DNA from: DATFVA01 sp963764235
GTDB taxonomy: Bacteria > Bacteroidota > Ignavibacteria > Ignavibacteriales > Ignavibacteriaceae
NCBI GenBank assembly: GCA_963764235.1
Contig: CAVXRO010000008.1
Coordinates: 248,001 to 312,000 of the forward strand
Reading direction: 5' to 3'
Length of the DNA stretch: 64,000 bases
Shown in pieces: positions 19,245-28,212 of this stretch. The notes below the pieces were generated by a model, which was not told the origin of the DNA, searched no databases, and was given only the letters and a program-made list of their open reading frames with translations. How positions within the stretch are numbered: the stretch's first letter is position 1; each line of letters begins with the position of its first letter. Both the position numbers and the translations under genes were made by a program.

Positions 19245-22200
19245 CTAAAATCCCTGTGAGAAATTAAATTCCCACAACCAGTTTTTACCAGGTCTGTTAA
19301 GAGGCCTTACAAAATCTACTTCACCGATAAGGTAACCGAATAAATTAATTCTGGCAACCAGGCCCGCACTGCTCACCGGTTTCCTGTTGCCCCCGGCAAA
19401 CCAGGGTTTATTACTCTGATCCCAGGCCAGTCCCGCATCAAAAAATCCGCCGAACTCAATAGGCAGGAAACCATAATAGCCTTCTCCTATCCCGAATAAT
19501 CCAAGGAGTGGGAAGCGCAGTTCAAAATTCGCAATAAGCATCTTGCTTCCTATAATTCTATTGAAAAGATCAGATTCAGATGCGGAAAAAGTACCGTACT
19601 GGTATCCTCTCACAAGATCAGGGTATCCAAGGAATAGAGGATATAGTCTTCCATCCTCTGCACTTTTACCATACCGTCCAAGGTGAAGTAATCTGCCGGC
19701 AAGGGTAAAGGGCATTACAGGCATTATATATTCCCTGTAATCGGCCAGAAGGTTTGTCCAATAGAGAGTTCCCACATATTCATCGGCTTCAAGGCGGTAT
19801 CGTGTACCGAGAATAGGACTCGTAGCTCCGAAGTAGCTGTTATCATAAACAATAGCGGCACTTGCTGTCCCGAGGTTTATTGCCGAGGGAGCACCAAGAT
19901 CCTGAGTATTATCTACAAGCAGTTGACCTGTATTAAGGGATACTGCCCGCGTTTCCACGCTATTAGTATATGTTATGTTCTGATATCCCCCGGTAAGTTC
20001 GACCCTCATTACCTGGCTGAAGGGATACAATAGTATCCCTGTAAGTTGTCTATGGGTTTCCTGATAAATTAATCTTTGTTCAACATACGCAGGCTCACCA
20101 TTTATATCCTGTCCATATGCCCCAAATCCCAGGTAAATAAGTGGCAGCTGCTGTGCCGCAACCCCCCAGTTCCACCTGTGTGCTGTATTCAGATAGCCTG
20201 CGAAAGCGGAAATTGAATTAAAGAAAGATATGCCGGGATTTGTCTGTACCTGCAATGCTGTCGACAGTGTGTAGTTGGACAGCATATCGCTCCAGAGAAG
20301 AGATATACCGCCCCCGACATACGTTCCGAACCTGTCGATTCCTGCGGCAACTGAAGGCTGACTTATTCCTGTTAGTGATAAGGAAGGAGAATAATCCGTT
20401 ACAGTGAAACTGCTGTCAGACATCAGGCCGTAATCCGGATCAGCAAAACTGTTGACCAGTAGGGTGGAAGCCTTGGTTTCAGGGGGGAGTATTGCGGGAT
20501 CAGGCCCGCTAAGTTTAATAGGATTTTCAGGACTTACATTATCAAACCTGTATATGTTATATTTTCTTTTTTCGAAAGTGCTTACTGCTATTTCATCATT
20601 TGAACCGGCAACCGAGAGAGCCGGACTAATATTAGTAATTCCTGTTATTCCAACAAACAGGTTTGTCATTTGGGTTATATCACCGGAGTCAAGGTTAATT
20701 TTATAAAGGTTGGTTATGCCCTGTGGAGCTGACAAGAAGTAAATACTTTTTCCATCGTGAGCCCACTGCGGGTTAGTGTTTTTAACATTATTAAAAGTTT
20801 CAACTTCGGTGATTTCACCATTATCGGGATTCATAAGTGCGAGGCGGTATTTCCCTATATCAAGGTCTTTGAGGTCTGTTGAGAAACGATCTGTTACGAA
20901 TGCAATCCTGCTTCCGTCAGGTGACCACGAAGGCTGGAGTTCAGCATAAGAATCATCAGTTAACCTTCTTAGAGAATCGGTCTGAAGGTCATACATCCAC
21001 AAATCTGTCAAACCTCCCTGAATTCCTGAAAATACAATATATCTTCCGTCAGGCGACCACGAAGGATTAAGAATCTCTCCCAGGTTTTCAAACCTTTTCT
21101 CCTTCTCAATATCTCCGTTACTGATATTAATTATCGATAAAACCGGTTTTCCCTTTGTTACAGCAGGAAATATAAATTTATCACCCGCAGGATTCCAGGA
21201 ACCCCCGGAGTTGATAAATTCAAGACTCTCAAGGTGGGGATCAAGCTCAGTTCTTAGAATAGTTCTTTTAATCTTTCCGGTTTCAGCATCTGCAAGGAAA
21301 AGATCAATTGCGAATAAATTTTTCGAGGAGAAGAATACTAGGTTTTTTCCATCCGGACTTAATACGGGAGCAATGTTAAGTTCCCCGCCGTTATCTTCTG
21401 AGATGAGTTTTTTACCATAGTCGGAAGGTCTTTTGGTTGTACTTTTCAGGGAATCATACTGATAATGAAGCGACTGTGCCCACAGCTTAGATAAAGAATC
21501 AGGATCAACGTGAAAAAGTGTATCGATTGCATCATTAATACTTCCCAGGTATGCACCTGTGGTCAGAAGGTCTGCAATTTTTTTATCCCCCCATTTTCCT
21601 GCGATATAAGCCAGCAGTGCGTCCCCGTATCTGTATGGGAAATACTCAGGATTATTCAGATCATCAATAGTAGGGATCTCGTTGAGCACTGCATCACGCA
21701 TCCACATTGCGGTAAAAGGATCATCGGGGCCTAACGTGAGAAATTCGGCCATACCCTCTACAAACCACAGAGGAAGTTTTGAAAGCTGGGGTGCCTGTCC
21801 TCCGAATGTGCTTTTCATAGCCCCGGTTATGTCATACTGAAAAGCATGAACCAGCTCGTGTCCTATGACATGATTGGTTTCACTCAGAGGTCCTGCAAGC
21901 GGCAGAACAATACGTCTCCTTAAAGGTTCGGTAACGCCGCCCACGCCTTCGCTTATCTGACCTCCTATAATGTTTGTCTGAACGAATTGAGGAAAACTTC
22001 CATACAGAACAAGAGGCTGTTTCCCCTTTAACGAATCACCAAAATAAAAGGACTGGCGCTTATACCACCTTTCCGCCATCAGAGCGGCAATATGCGCACC
22101 TTTACTCTCTTCAGGGTAAAAATAAATACTGAAATTTGGAGTGTGCAGAACTTTAAATTGAAAGTCATTATACTGAACTTTATTTCTTCCAAAGTATTGG

Positions 22201-22280
22201 GAATAAGATGTGCTGAATAAAAGAATAACAAGAAATGTAATAAGTAAATTGATATGAAACTTAAACGTTAACATTTTCAC
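19245..22280 (-). CDS. Surface metalloprotease-like protein: gluzincin domain, PD40 propeller, Omp85-type barrel
   Basis: A 1011-residue exported protein (signal peptide about residues 1-27). Residues about 35-260 look like a peptidase-MA domain with HELVH (141-145) and the distal WFVEGMAEF (E175 or E179), the zinc ligands of gluzincins. Residues about 290-600 hold PD40/TolB-like propeller blades, each with WSPDGxxI-type motifs (WSPDGRYIVFSG, WSPDGSRIAFVT, WAHDGKSIYFLS). Residues about 640-1011 form a surface-antigen barrel (YLGFGAYGQD, GYPDLVRGYQYGTFSASESD) ending in ...WEFNFSQGF. This gives an outer-membrane-anchored protease or receptor. It is convergent with the GT39-like gene. Domains are clear; activity is inferred. 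Confidence 0.82.
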   Translation of the reverse strand: MKMLTFKFHINLLITFLVILLFSTSYSQYFGRNKVQYNDFQFKVLHTPNFSIYFYPEESKGAHIAALMAERWYKRQSFYFGDSLKGKQPLVLYGSFPQFVQTNIIGGQISEGVGGVTEPLRRRIVLPLAGPLSETNHVIGHELVHAFQYDITGAMKSTFGGQAPQLSKLPLWFVEGMAEFLTLGPDDPFTAMWMRDAVLNEIPTIDDLNNPEYFPYRYGDALLAYIAGKWGDKKIADLLTTGAYLGSINDAIDTLFHVDPDSLSKLWAQSLHYQYDSLKSTTKRPSDYGKKLISEDNGGELNIAPVLSPDGKNLVFFSSKNLFAIDLFLADAETGKIKRTILRTELDPHLESLEFINSGGSWNPAGDKFIFPAVTKGKPVLSIINISNGDIEKEKRFENLGEILNPSWSPDGRYIVFSGIQGGLTDLWMYDLQTDSLRRLTDDSYAELQPSWSPDGSRIAFVTDRFSTDLKDLDIGKYRLALMNPDNGEITEVETFNNVKNTNPQWAHDGKSIYFLSAPQGITNLYKINLDSGDITQMTNLFVGITGITNISPALSVAGSNDEIAVSTFEKRKYNIYRFDNVSPENPIKLSGPDPAILPPETKASTLLVNSFADPDYGLMSDSSFTVTDYSPSLSLTGISQPSVAAGIDRFGTYVGGGISLLWSDMLSNYTLSTALQVQTNPGISFFNSISAFAGYLNTAHRWNWGVAAQQLPLIYLGFGAYGQDINGEPAYVEQRLIYQETHRQLTGILLYPFSQVMRVELTGGYQNITYTNSVETRAVSLNTGQLLVDNTQDLGAPSAINLGTASAAIVYDNSYFGATSPILGTRYRLEADEYVGTLYWTNLLADYREYIMPVMPFTLAGRLLHLGRYGKSAEDGRLYPLFLGYPDLVRGYQYGTFSASESDLFNRIIGSKMLIANFELRFPLLGLFGIGEGYYGFLPIEFGGFFDAGLAWDQSNKPWFAGGNRKPVSSAGLVARINLFGYLIGEVDFVRPLNRPGKNWLWEFNFSQGF

Positions 22281-22413
22281 TTTCCTGAAAAATATATTTT
22301 TATCAAAAATTAGATTAAATACGGCAGGCAGTGGTGATTACAGTCAATTTCATTTGCGAATTAAAAAAAATTAATGTGGATTAATTCATATTTTTTTTCA
22401 GATTGTGAACCCA

Positions 22414-22824
22414 ATGAAGATAAAAAATAATACATGCTTCATTCTGGTCGTCTTTATAACTTTTATCGCTGCCGGATGCGATAATATTATAAGTACGGAT
22501 GTAAATGAGGAATTTTTTATCGGACCGGGACAAAAAGCGGAAATCCGGGAATCAGGTTTGGAAATAACCTTTAACAGGGTTATTGAAGATTCACGATGCC
22601 CTATAGGAGTGGAGTGCGTTTGGGCCGGAAATGGAAAAGTAGAAATTGCTATTCAATTTTCCGGTGAAAAGCCTTTGGTTCAGGAACTAAATACAAATCT
22701 TGAACCTGGGGAAATTAAGGCGGGAGAATATAAAATTCGTCTCCTTGAGCTTCAACCTTATCCTGAAAAAGACCAGGAAATTCTGCCTCAGAATTACACG
22801 ATAAAGCTGATCGTGGAGAAATGA
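22414..22824 (+). CDS. Small lipoprotein with a conserved two-cysteine motif
   Basis: A 136-residue lipoprotein (ATG at 22414, with an in-frame GTG three codons upstream). The signal peptide ends in a lipobox, FIAAGC. The mature part is a beta-rich domain with SRCPIGVECVWAGNGKVEI, a pattern (S-R-C-P-x(3)-C-x-W-A-G) I know from many uncharacterised bacterial lipoproteins; the two cysteines probably form a disulphide. It is transcribed divergently from the large minus-strand surface protein with a 133-bp gap. Function unknown. Confidence 0.75.
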   Translation: MKIKNNTCFILVVFITFIAAGCDNIISTDVNEEFFIGPGQKAEIRESGLEITFNRVIEDSRCPIGVECVWAGNGKVEIAIQFSGEKPLVQELNTNLEPGEIKAGEYKIRLLELQPYPEKDQEILPQNYTIKLIVEK

Positions 22825-23011
22825 ATAAAATAGTCTTAAAAACGCAAAATTTACGTCTTATTTTAGTACACACTCCGTAAAAAATTCAAGTTAATTAATT
22901 TTTCTTAACTTATTAGCCATAATTTTCATAAATTTAGTGCGAAAATTGTGCTGATGGATATAGGTTGATGCGAAAAATATTCTTATTATTCTTAACTTTT
23001 TCTTCATATAA

Positions 23012-23998
23012 ATGTATTTGCCCGAGGAAAAAATTAAAAGTTTAGTAGCTTTTTTAGTCGTTACAGTAGTGATATTTTTGAATTCCTGTGATGCGCCTAG
23101 AGAAAATCCTCTGGATCCGAATTCAAATGATAATCAGCTCGGTACCATCGGAGGAACTGTGCAGACTTTCAGCCTTCCTTACACACCAATTAAAGATGTT
23201 GAAGTATTCTGGAAACCTGGAAATAGAATGGTTTATACAGATATGAACGGTGACTTCTCGGTTCCGAATATTAAAACTGAAAACGGACAGTTGATTTTTC
23301 GCAAAGAAGGTTACCATAACGATACAGTGATGGTAGACTGGGCAGGCAGACGCGAAGTAAATGAACAGGTTAACCTGAACAAAATACCCGCGCTTGACAG
23401 CCTCTCTATTTATAGTGTGGTGTTGAATTCCTCCAATCCAGATTTAGTGATGAGTGAGCTTGTGATCCAGACGAAGGTTAAAGACATTGATAATGATATT
23501 GATACGGTTTATGTGGTAAATGGTCAGCTTGGTCTTATGAAACCTATGGATTTTAACATAGCATCAAAGACTTTTATGACTGCCCTGACGCCCCAGGAAC
23601 TCGGTCTGACAGACATAGAACAAACAATAGGGCTGGAGTTTGACTTCCGGGTAAGAAACGTTCTGGGAGAAATTTCTGTTCTTCATGGATCTGGTGTAAA
23701 ACGGATAATAAAAGATCAGGTTACTGGTTTACTGCCTTCGGATGAGCAGGTAGTATCAGCTGTGCCTTTTGATCTTACCTGGGACAGGTATTCTCCTGGT
23801 TACTTATTCAGATATAAGGTGGAAATCTATACGAATGACGGGAGTCAGCTTGTAATAAGTGAAGATAATGTTTCAGCCCAGGACACTGCGTTTACTGTAA
23901 ACAGCATTGATGCCGGCAGTTATTGGTGGGTTATCTGGGTTATTGATGAATTTAATAACCAGGATCGATCAACACCGGCAGCTTTTAGTGTACAATAA
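23012..23998 (+). CDS. Lipoprotein with carboxypeptidase-regulatory-like and FnIII-like domains
   Basis: A 328-residue lipoprotein with a signal peptide and lipobox (VIFLNSC, Cys at about 26), then ENPLDPNSNDNQLG, a linker often seen right after the lipid anchor in this phylum. Residues about 42-120 resemble a CarboxypepD_reg beta-sandwich (TPIKDVEVFWKPG, then YTDMNGDFSVPNI). The C-terminal 90 residues (LTWDRYSPGYLFRYKVEIY and SYWWVIWVID) look like a fibronectin type III domain. A surface or periplasmic structural or binding role is likely. It lies 18 bp upstream of the sigma54 activator gene and may share its transcript. Confidence 0.78.
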   Translation: MYLPEEKIKSLVAFLVVTVVIFLNSCDAPRENPLDPNSNDNQLGTIGGTVQTFSLPYTPIKDVEVFWKPGNRMVYTDMNGDFSVPNIKTENGQLIFRKEGYHNDTVMVDWAGRREVNEQVNLNKIPALDSLSIYSVVLNSSNPDLVMSELVIQTKVKDIDNDIDTVYVVNGQLGLMKPMDFNIASKTFMTALTPQELGLTDIEQTIGLEFDFRVRNVLGEISVLHGSGVKRIIKDQVTGLLPSDEQVVSAVPFDLTWDRYSPGYLFRYKVEIYTNDGSQLVISEDNVSAQDTAFTVNSIDAGSYWWVIWVIDEFNNQDRSTPAAFSVQ

Positions 23999-24016
23999 TG
24001 GAGAAATAATTTGAAA

Positions 24017-25507
24017 ATGAACGGCTCTGCAGAGACGATTGAAAATATAAAGCAGATCGGTAAAGAACAATTCGAGACTCTGTACAAGATCAGCCAGGCA
24101 TTAAATTCGGCAACATACCAGGACAGCCTGATAAAAGAAACGCTTGACGTTATTATCCGGGTACTTCACGCAGACAGAGGTCTATTTGTAAAGTATGATT
24201 CTGAAACAAATAAGTTTTCCATAATAGGTGCCCGGAATATGGAACAGCAAAGCATCGAAGATATATCTGTTTTTTCCTCTGGAATTCTTCAAAAAGTTAT
24301 CGAAAGTGGGGACCCTGTATTATATCATGATGTGCAGAATGATCCTAACATTTCTCAGTTTGAGAGTATCCAGATCCACAATATTAAATCTGTTCTTGGT
24401 GTCCCGATAAAACAAAATGATAACGTGTGGGGTGTAATTCTCGTCGACAGTAGTATAAACAGGAAAGAGTTCACCGATGAGAATATGGTCTTCCTTGATT
24501 TCTTTTCTAACCTTGTATCGTTAGCACTTGACAGAATAACCAGGTTTGAGGCCCTTGAAGATGAAAATATAATTCTCAGGAATCAGCTTCAGGCATCAAA
24601 GAATATTCCCGAATTAATCGGAGATAGTCCTGCAATGCAGAGACTGGCGACCTTAATTCATAAAGTTGCAGGAACAGATGCGACGGTTCTGCTTCTTGGA
24701 GAAAGCGGTACAGGAAAAGAGCTGGTAGCAAGGGCGGTACACAATCTCAGCCGCCGCAGAGAGCTTCCCTATCTTGCCCAGTTCTGTGGATCAATACCGG
24801 ATTCACTTCTGGAGAGCGAATTGTTTGGTTATAAAAAAGGAGCCTTCACGGGAGCAAATAACGATAAAAAAGGTCTGTTTGAGGTAGCAGATGAAGGTAC
24901 TTTTTTCCTGGATGAGATAGCTGATATTTCCCTGGCGCTTCAGGCAAAACTTCTCCGCGTTCTTCAGAGTAAAGAAATAATGAGACTGGGAGACACACAG
25001 ATAATTAAGGTTGATGTAAGAGTAATAGCTGCTACAAATAAAGATTTAAGACAGCTGGTTAAAGATGGAATATTCCGTGAAGATCTGTTCTACCGTTTGA
25101 ATGTATTTCCTATCCGGGTTCCCCCTTTAAGAGAGCGCAGGACCGACATACCTCTGCTGGTTGATTATATCATAAAGAAATATTCTAAAGAAAATATAAG
25201 GGTCGCTTCAGCAACTTTGAAAATTCTTGAGGAGTACAGCTGGCCTGGAAACGTAAGACAGCTTGAGAACGTTCTTCAAAGAGCTTTGATATTGTGTGAT
25301 ACTGACAAACTGCTGCCTGAACATATAGTGATTGAAGAAGAGTCAGGAGATATGGAATTCGACGGAACACTGAGAGATTTCGAAAAAATGCTTCTCGTTA
25401 AGAGACTGAAGGAGTTTAACGGCAACAGAACGGCTACAGCGAAATCTTTAGGCGTCTCTGTCAGATGGGTTCAGCTGAAACTGAAAGAGATTGAAGAAAA
25501 AGTCTAA
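24017..25507 (+). CDS. Sigma54-dependent transcriptional activator with GAF sensor domain
   Basis: A 496-residue enhancer-binding protein (ATG at 24017; a TTG two codons upstream also possible). Order: GAF domain at about 25-175 (ADRGLFVKYDS, VLGVPIKQND), AAA+ domain at about 200-430 with Walker A GESGTGKE (about 228-235), the sigma54-contact loop GAFTGA (about 275-280) and Walker B GTFFLDEI (about 294-301), then a Fis-type helix-turn-helix (NRTATAKSLGVSVRWVQLKL) at the C-terminus. There is no receiver domain, so the input is probably a ligand on the GAF domain or a phosphorylation. The kinase gene follows with no spacer. A sigma54 promoter lies 2.6 kb downstream. Confidence 0.95.
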   Translation: MNGSAETIENIKQIGKEQFETLYKISQALNSATYQDSLIKETLDVIIRVLHADRGLFVKYDSETNKFSIIGARNMEQQSIEDISVFSSGILQKVIESGDPVLYHDVQNDPNISQFESIQIHNIKSVLGVPIKQNDNVWGVILVDSSINRKEFTDENMVFLDFFSNLVSLALDRITRFEALEDENIILRNQLQASKNIPELIGDSPAMQRLATLIHKVAGTDATVLLLGESGTGKELVARAVHNLSRRRELPYLAQFCGSIPDSLLESELFGYKKGAFTGANNDKKGLFEVADEGTFFLDEIADISLALQAKLLRVLQSKEIMRLGDTQIIKVDVRVIAATNKDLRQLVKDGIFREDLFYRLNVFPIRVPPLRERRTDIPLLVDYIIKKYSKENIRVASATLKILEEYSWPGNVRQLENVLQRALILCDTDKLLPEHIVIEEESGDMEFDGTLRDFEKMLLVKRLKEFNGNRTATAKSLGVSVRWVQLKLKEIEEKV

Positions 25508-27022
25508 ATGCAGAATACTTCCATGGAAATATTATATGATAAGTTCGAGATAATCGATACCATTAAAAAAGATGTGTATACTACGGTGTATCTCGCGAAT
25601 CATATCTATCTCGGTAAGAAGATCATCTTAAAAACCCTGAATACAGATGAGCTTTCAGACAAAACAATTCTTGCCAGGTTTAAAAGAGAGGCGAAAATAC
25701 TTGCCCAGCTTGAACATCCGAATCTTATCAAAGTTCTCGATTTCGGTATGCATAAGAACCATTTCTATATTTCATTCGAATACTTTGAAAGCAGAAACCT
25801 CAGAGTCATAATCAGGCAGAATAACTATACCCTTGAACAGAAAAGATCACTTGTAATTAGACTGATGAAGGCTCTGAATGCCGCACATCAGAATCATATT
25901 GTTCACCGCGATATAAAACCGGAAAACCTGCTGGTTAACCCGAGACTCGAACTGAAAATTGCGGATTTCGGTCTGGCTTTAATGCAGGACGAAACCAAAC
26001 TGACTATTCAATCCTCAATTGTGGGTACTCCAAGCTACATGTCGCCTGAGCAGATAAGAGGTGAGGCTCTCCAACCCCAGTCAGATTTATTTTCTGCCGG
26101 TATTGTTGCGCTTGAACTCTTTACAGGTGAAAATCCTTTCCTCGGGAAAGACATAAACGAAACGATTAACAAGATTCTCACTTTCAGGGAAGAGGATATT
26201 GAAGAAAAAATTGTTCATCTTCCTGAGGATATTCAGACTATACTCAAAGGATTGCTGAAAAAGAATACTGAAAAAAGATTTCAGTCGGCAGAAGAAGTTT
26301 TGAGTATACTTGGTATTCAGGCTTCAAACCACGATCTCAAATTAGACATTGAAGATATTGAAGAGGAGAAAACCAGTAAATATTTTATTGTCGGGGCCTC
26401 AGTATTGGTTATTATGATAATAATAGCTGCGGGCATATATTATTTTCTTAAACCGCAACCCGGAAAAGTAATCAATCCAAACCTGGCGGAAAAGAATTAC
26501 ACTTTCACAGACAAAAATTCGCGGAATATTTTTTCGCAGAGTTATAAACAGGAAAATGTTCAAGACAATATTTCCGGTTCTCTGCTCCCGGGAAAACTCT
26601 TTGTTGAGGCAAAGCCTTACGCCGATGTATATATTGATAATAAAAAAGTTGATACAACACCCCTGGATAATTATATTCAGCTTGATCCGGGAAAACACGT
26701 ACTTAAGCTTGTTCATCCTGACTATCCCCCCTATGTCAGAAGCATTAACATCTCGAATGATAAAATTGAGTCGGTAAAAATAAATTTCCAGGAACTTACA
26801 GGGAGTCTTGATTGTAAGGTACAACCGTGGGGAGAGGTTTTTATTGACGGAAAACATCTTGGAACCACACCTCTAAGGGAACCCATAAATCTCTATCCGG
26901 GGACTTACAACGTACAAATTACAAATAAACAGTTTGCGGATACATTAAAGAAAACGGTTAGAATTAATGCTAAGGATACAACTGAGGTCACCTTCAGCTT
27001 TGAGAGCACTCCCGCCAATTAA
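25508..27022 (+). CDS. Transmembrane Ser/Thr protein kinase with two PEGA repeats
   Basis: A 504-residue protein. The kinase domain (about 13-270) has K42, HRDIKPEN (133-140, catalytic D135), DFG (153-155) and GTPSYMSPEQ (173-182). The glycine-rich loop is degenerate: IKKDVYTTVYLA has no glycine where GxGxxG is expected, so ATP binding may be unusual. A single transmembrane helix (about 292-315) leads to an outer part with two PEGA domains (KLFVEAKPYADVYIDNKKV and KVQPWGEVFIDGKHLGTTP). Its ATG directly follows the stop of the sigma54 activator, strong evidence for co-expression and a hint that the activator could be a substrate. Confidence 0.93.
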   Translation: MQNTSMEILYDKFEIIDTIKKDVYTTVYLANHIYLGKKIILKTLNTDELSDKTILARFKREAKILAQLEHPNLIKVLDFGMHKNHFYISFEYFESRNLRVIIRQNNYTLEQKRSLVIRLMKALNAAHQNHIVHRDIKPENLLVNPRLELKIADFGLALMQDETKLTIQSSIVGTPSYMSPEQIRGEALQPQSDLFSAGIVALELFTGENPFLGKDINETINKILTFREEDIEEKIVHLPEDIQTILKGLLKKNTEKRFQSAEEVLSILGIQASNHDLKLDIEDIEEEKTSKYFIVGASVLVIMIIIAAGIYYFLKPQPGKVINPNLAEKNYTFTDKNSRNIFSQSYKQENVQDNISGSLLPGKLFVEAKPYADVYIDNKKVDTTPLDNYIQLDPGKHVLKLVHPDYPPYVRSINISNDKIESVKINFQELTGSLDCKVQPWGEVFIDGKHLGTTPLREPINLYPGTYNVQITNKQFADTLKKTVRINAKDTTEVTFSFESTPAN

Positions 27023-27085
27023 AAAATTATGCAAATTATTTAACTTTCATGTAATTTTACCCATCCTTAGCAAAATATTTTACTT

Positions 27086-28039
27086 ATGCGTACTACTGTT
27101 AATGCCTTTCTTTTTTTACTTGTAGTAGCGGGTTTCTTTTTGACCGGACGGGCACAGGAAAAAGATTCATCAGCTATTAGCGATTCGCTCCTTGTACCTG
27201 GTCCGGTTGCCGATTCTTCTTTTGTTTTGGATACTCTCAAAGTTAAATCCGTAAATCAGGATTCTCTTAATGCGCAGGATTCGCTAGCCATAATGAAAGA
27301 GAGGTTCGACCAATTTAAATATGTCGACGTAATTTCAATTGCAAATAAGCTCCTGATAATAAAGGCCCCGCTGACAAGGGATGAAATTCTGGATATTTAT
27401 AAACTGAAGGGAATATCACATTATTCCCTATCTGAGGATGATGCCGCGAAAAAAAGTTTTATTGAGATTTTAAGAATCGATACCTCCTTTACGCTGGATT
27501 CCACCAAAGTATCTCCCAAAATAATTTCTTTTTATAAACAGGTAAAAGAAAGCTATATTCAGCAGCAAAAGGAGATTGAGGCAAGGACCGTGGTCCGGAT
27601 AGACACCGTCTTTGTCCCGAAGGTAGAATATGATGAACCTAATGATAGCAGGCTTAAAAATGCAATTGCAAGATCGCTGATAATTCCAGGACTGGGGCAA
27701 TTATGCCTGGAAGTAAATTATAAAAGTGTTTTTTTAACTGTTCTGGGAATAGCGTCACTGGCAGCTTCCGTATACTATTTTGTCCAGACTGAAAGTAAAG
27801 AAAAGGCCTATCTGGTTGAGGCAGACCCTGGGAGGATAGAATCCAGGTACGCAGATTACAATGATGCTTACAGGAACAGGAATATTTCTTTAATCGGCTT
27901 CGGTGTAGTTTGGCTTTATTCACAGCTCGACCTCCTATTTTTTTCAGATAATGATTCAGGGAACAAAATACTGAGCAATTCTTCCCTTAGCTATGACGAT
28001 TTAAAGGGCTTAACGCTTAATTTTTCTTATTCTTTCTGA
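27086..28039 (+). CDS. Exported DUF5683-like membrane protein
   Basis: A 317-residue protein with a signal peptide (FLLVVAGFFLTGRAQ). Residues about 70-170 are helical and repeat-like, resembling a TPR pair (YKLKGISHYSLSEDDAAKKSF), followed by a polar linker. Residues about 195-317 contain ARSLIIPGLGQLCLEVNYK, the small-residue motif of the DUF5683 family, and two hydrophobic segments (about 212-230 and 266-285). It lies 63 bp after the kinase gene and probably belongs to the same module. Function unknown; DUF5683 is a by-eye assignment. Confidence 0.68.
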   Translation: MRTTVNAFLFLLVVAGFFLTGRAQEKDSSAISDSLLVPGPVADSSFVLDTLKVKSVNQDSLNAQDSLAIMKERFDQFKYVDVISIANKLLIIKAPLTRDEILDIYKLKGISHYSLSEDDAAKKSFIEILRIDTSFTLDSTKVSPKIISFYKQVKESYIQQQKEIEARTVVRIDTVFVPKVEYDEPNDSRLKNAIARSLIIPGLGQLCLEVNYKSVFLTVLGIASLAASVYYFVQTESKEKAYLVEADPGRIESRYADYNDAYRNRNISLIGFGVVWLYSQLDLLFFSDNDSGNKILSNSSLSYDDLKGLTLNFSYSF

Positions 28040-28147
28040 TATTCACACCCTGCATTTCCTATCACAACTGTGCATATTTTTCGTGTTTAATAACACAATC
28101 CATGTTCCGAAATAACAATTATGTGCAATAATCACACGAATTGAGCT

Positions 28148-28164
28148 TTGGCACAAGTTTAGCG
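28148..28164 (+). promoter_or_regulatory. Sigma54 (-24/-12) promoter
   Basis: TTGGCACAAGTTTAGCG has GG at 28150-28151 and GC at 28162-28163, exactly 10 bases between them as in the TGGCAC-N5-TTGC consensus. The -24 element is perfect; the -12 element reads TAGC instead of TTGC. It points at the lipoprotein gene starting at 28213 and lies downstream of the gene for a sigma54 activator (24017). A hairpin, ACCTGG...CCAGGT (28179-28205), follows in the presumed leader. Confidence 0.7.
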
Positions 28165-28212
28165 TAACACTGAGAAAAACCTGGGGGAGGTTGTATTTCA
28201 CCAGGTAAAAAA

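Noticed and set aside
22968..23045. Short frame starting MRKIFLLFLTFSS upstream of the lipoprotein at 23012
   Set aside because: It is only about 25 codons long, and the overlapping downstream gene has its own full signal peptide and lipobox.
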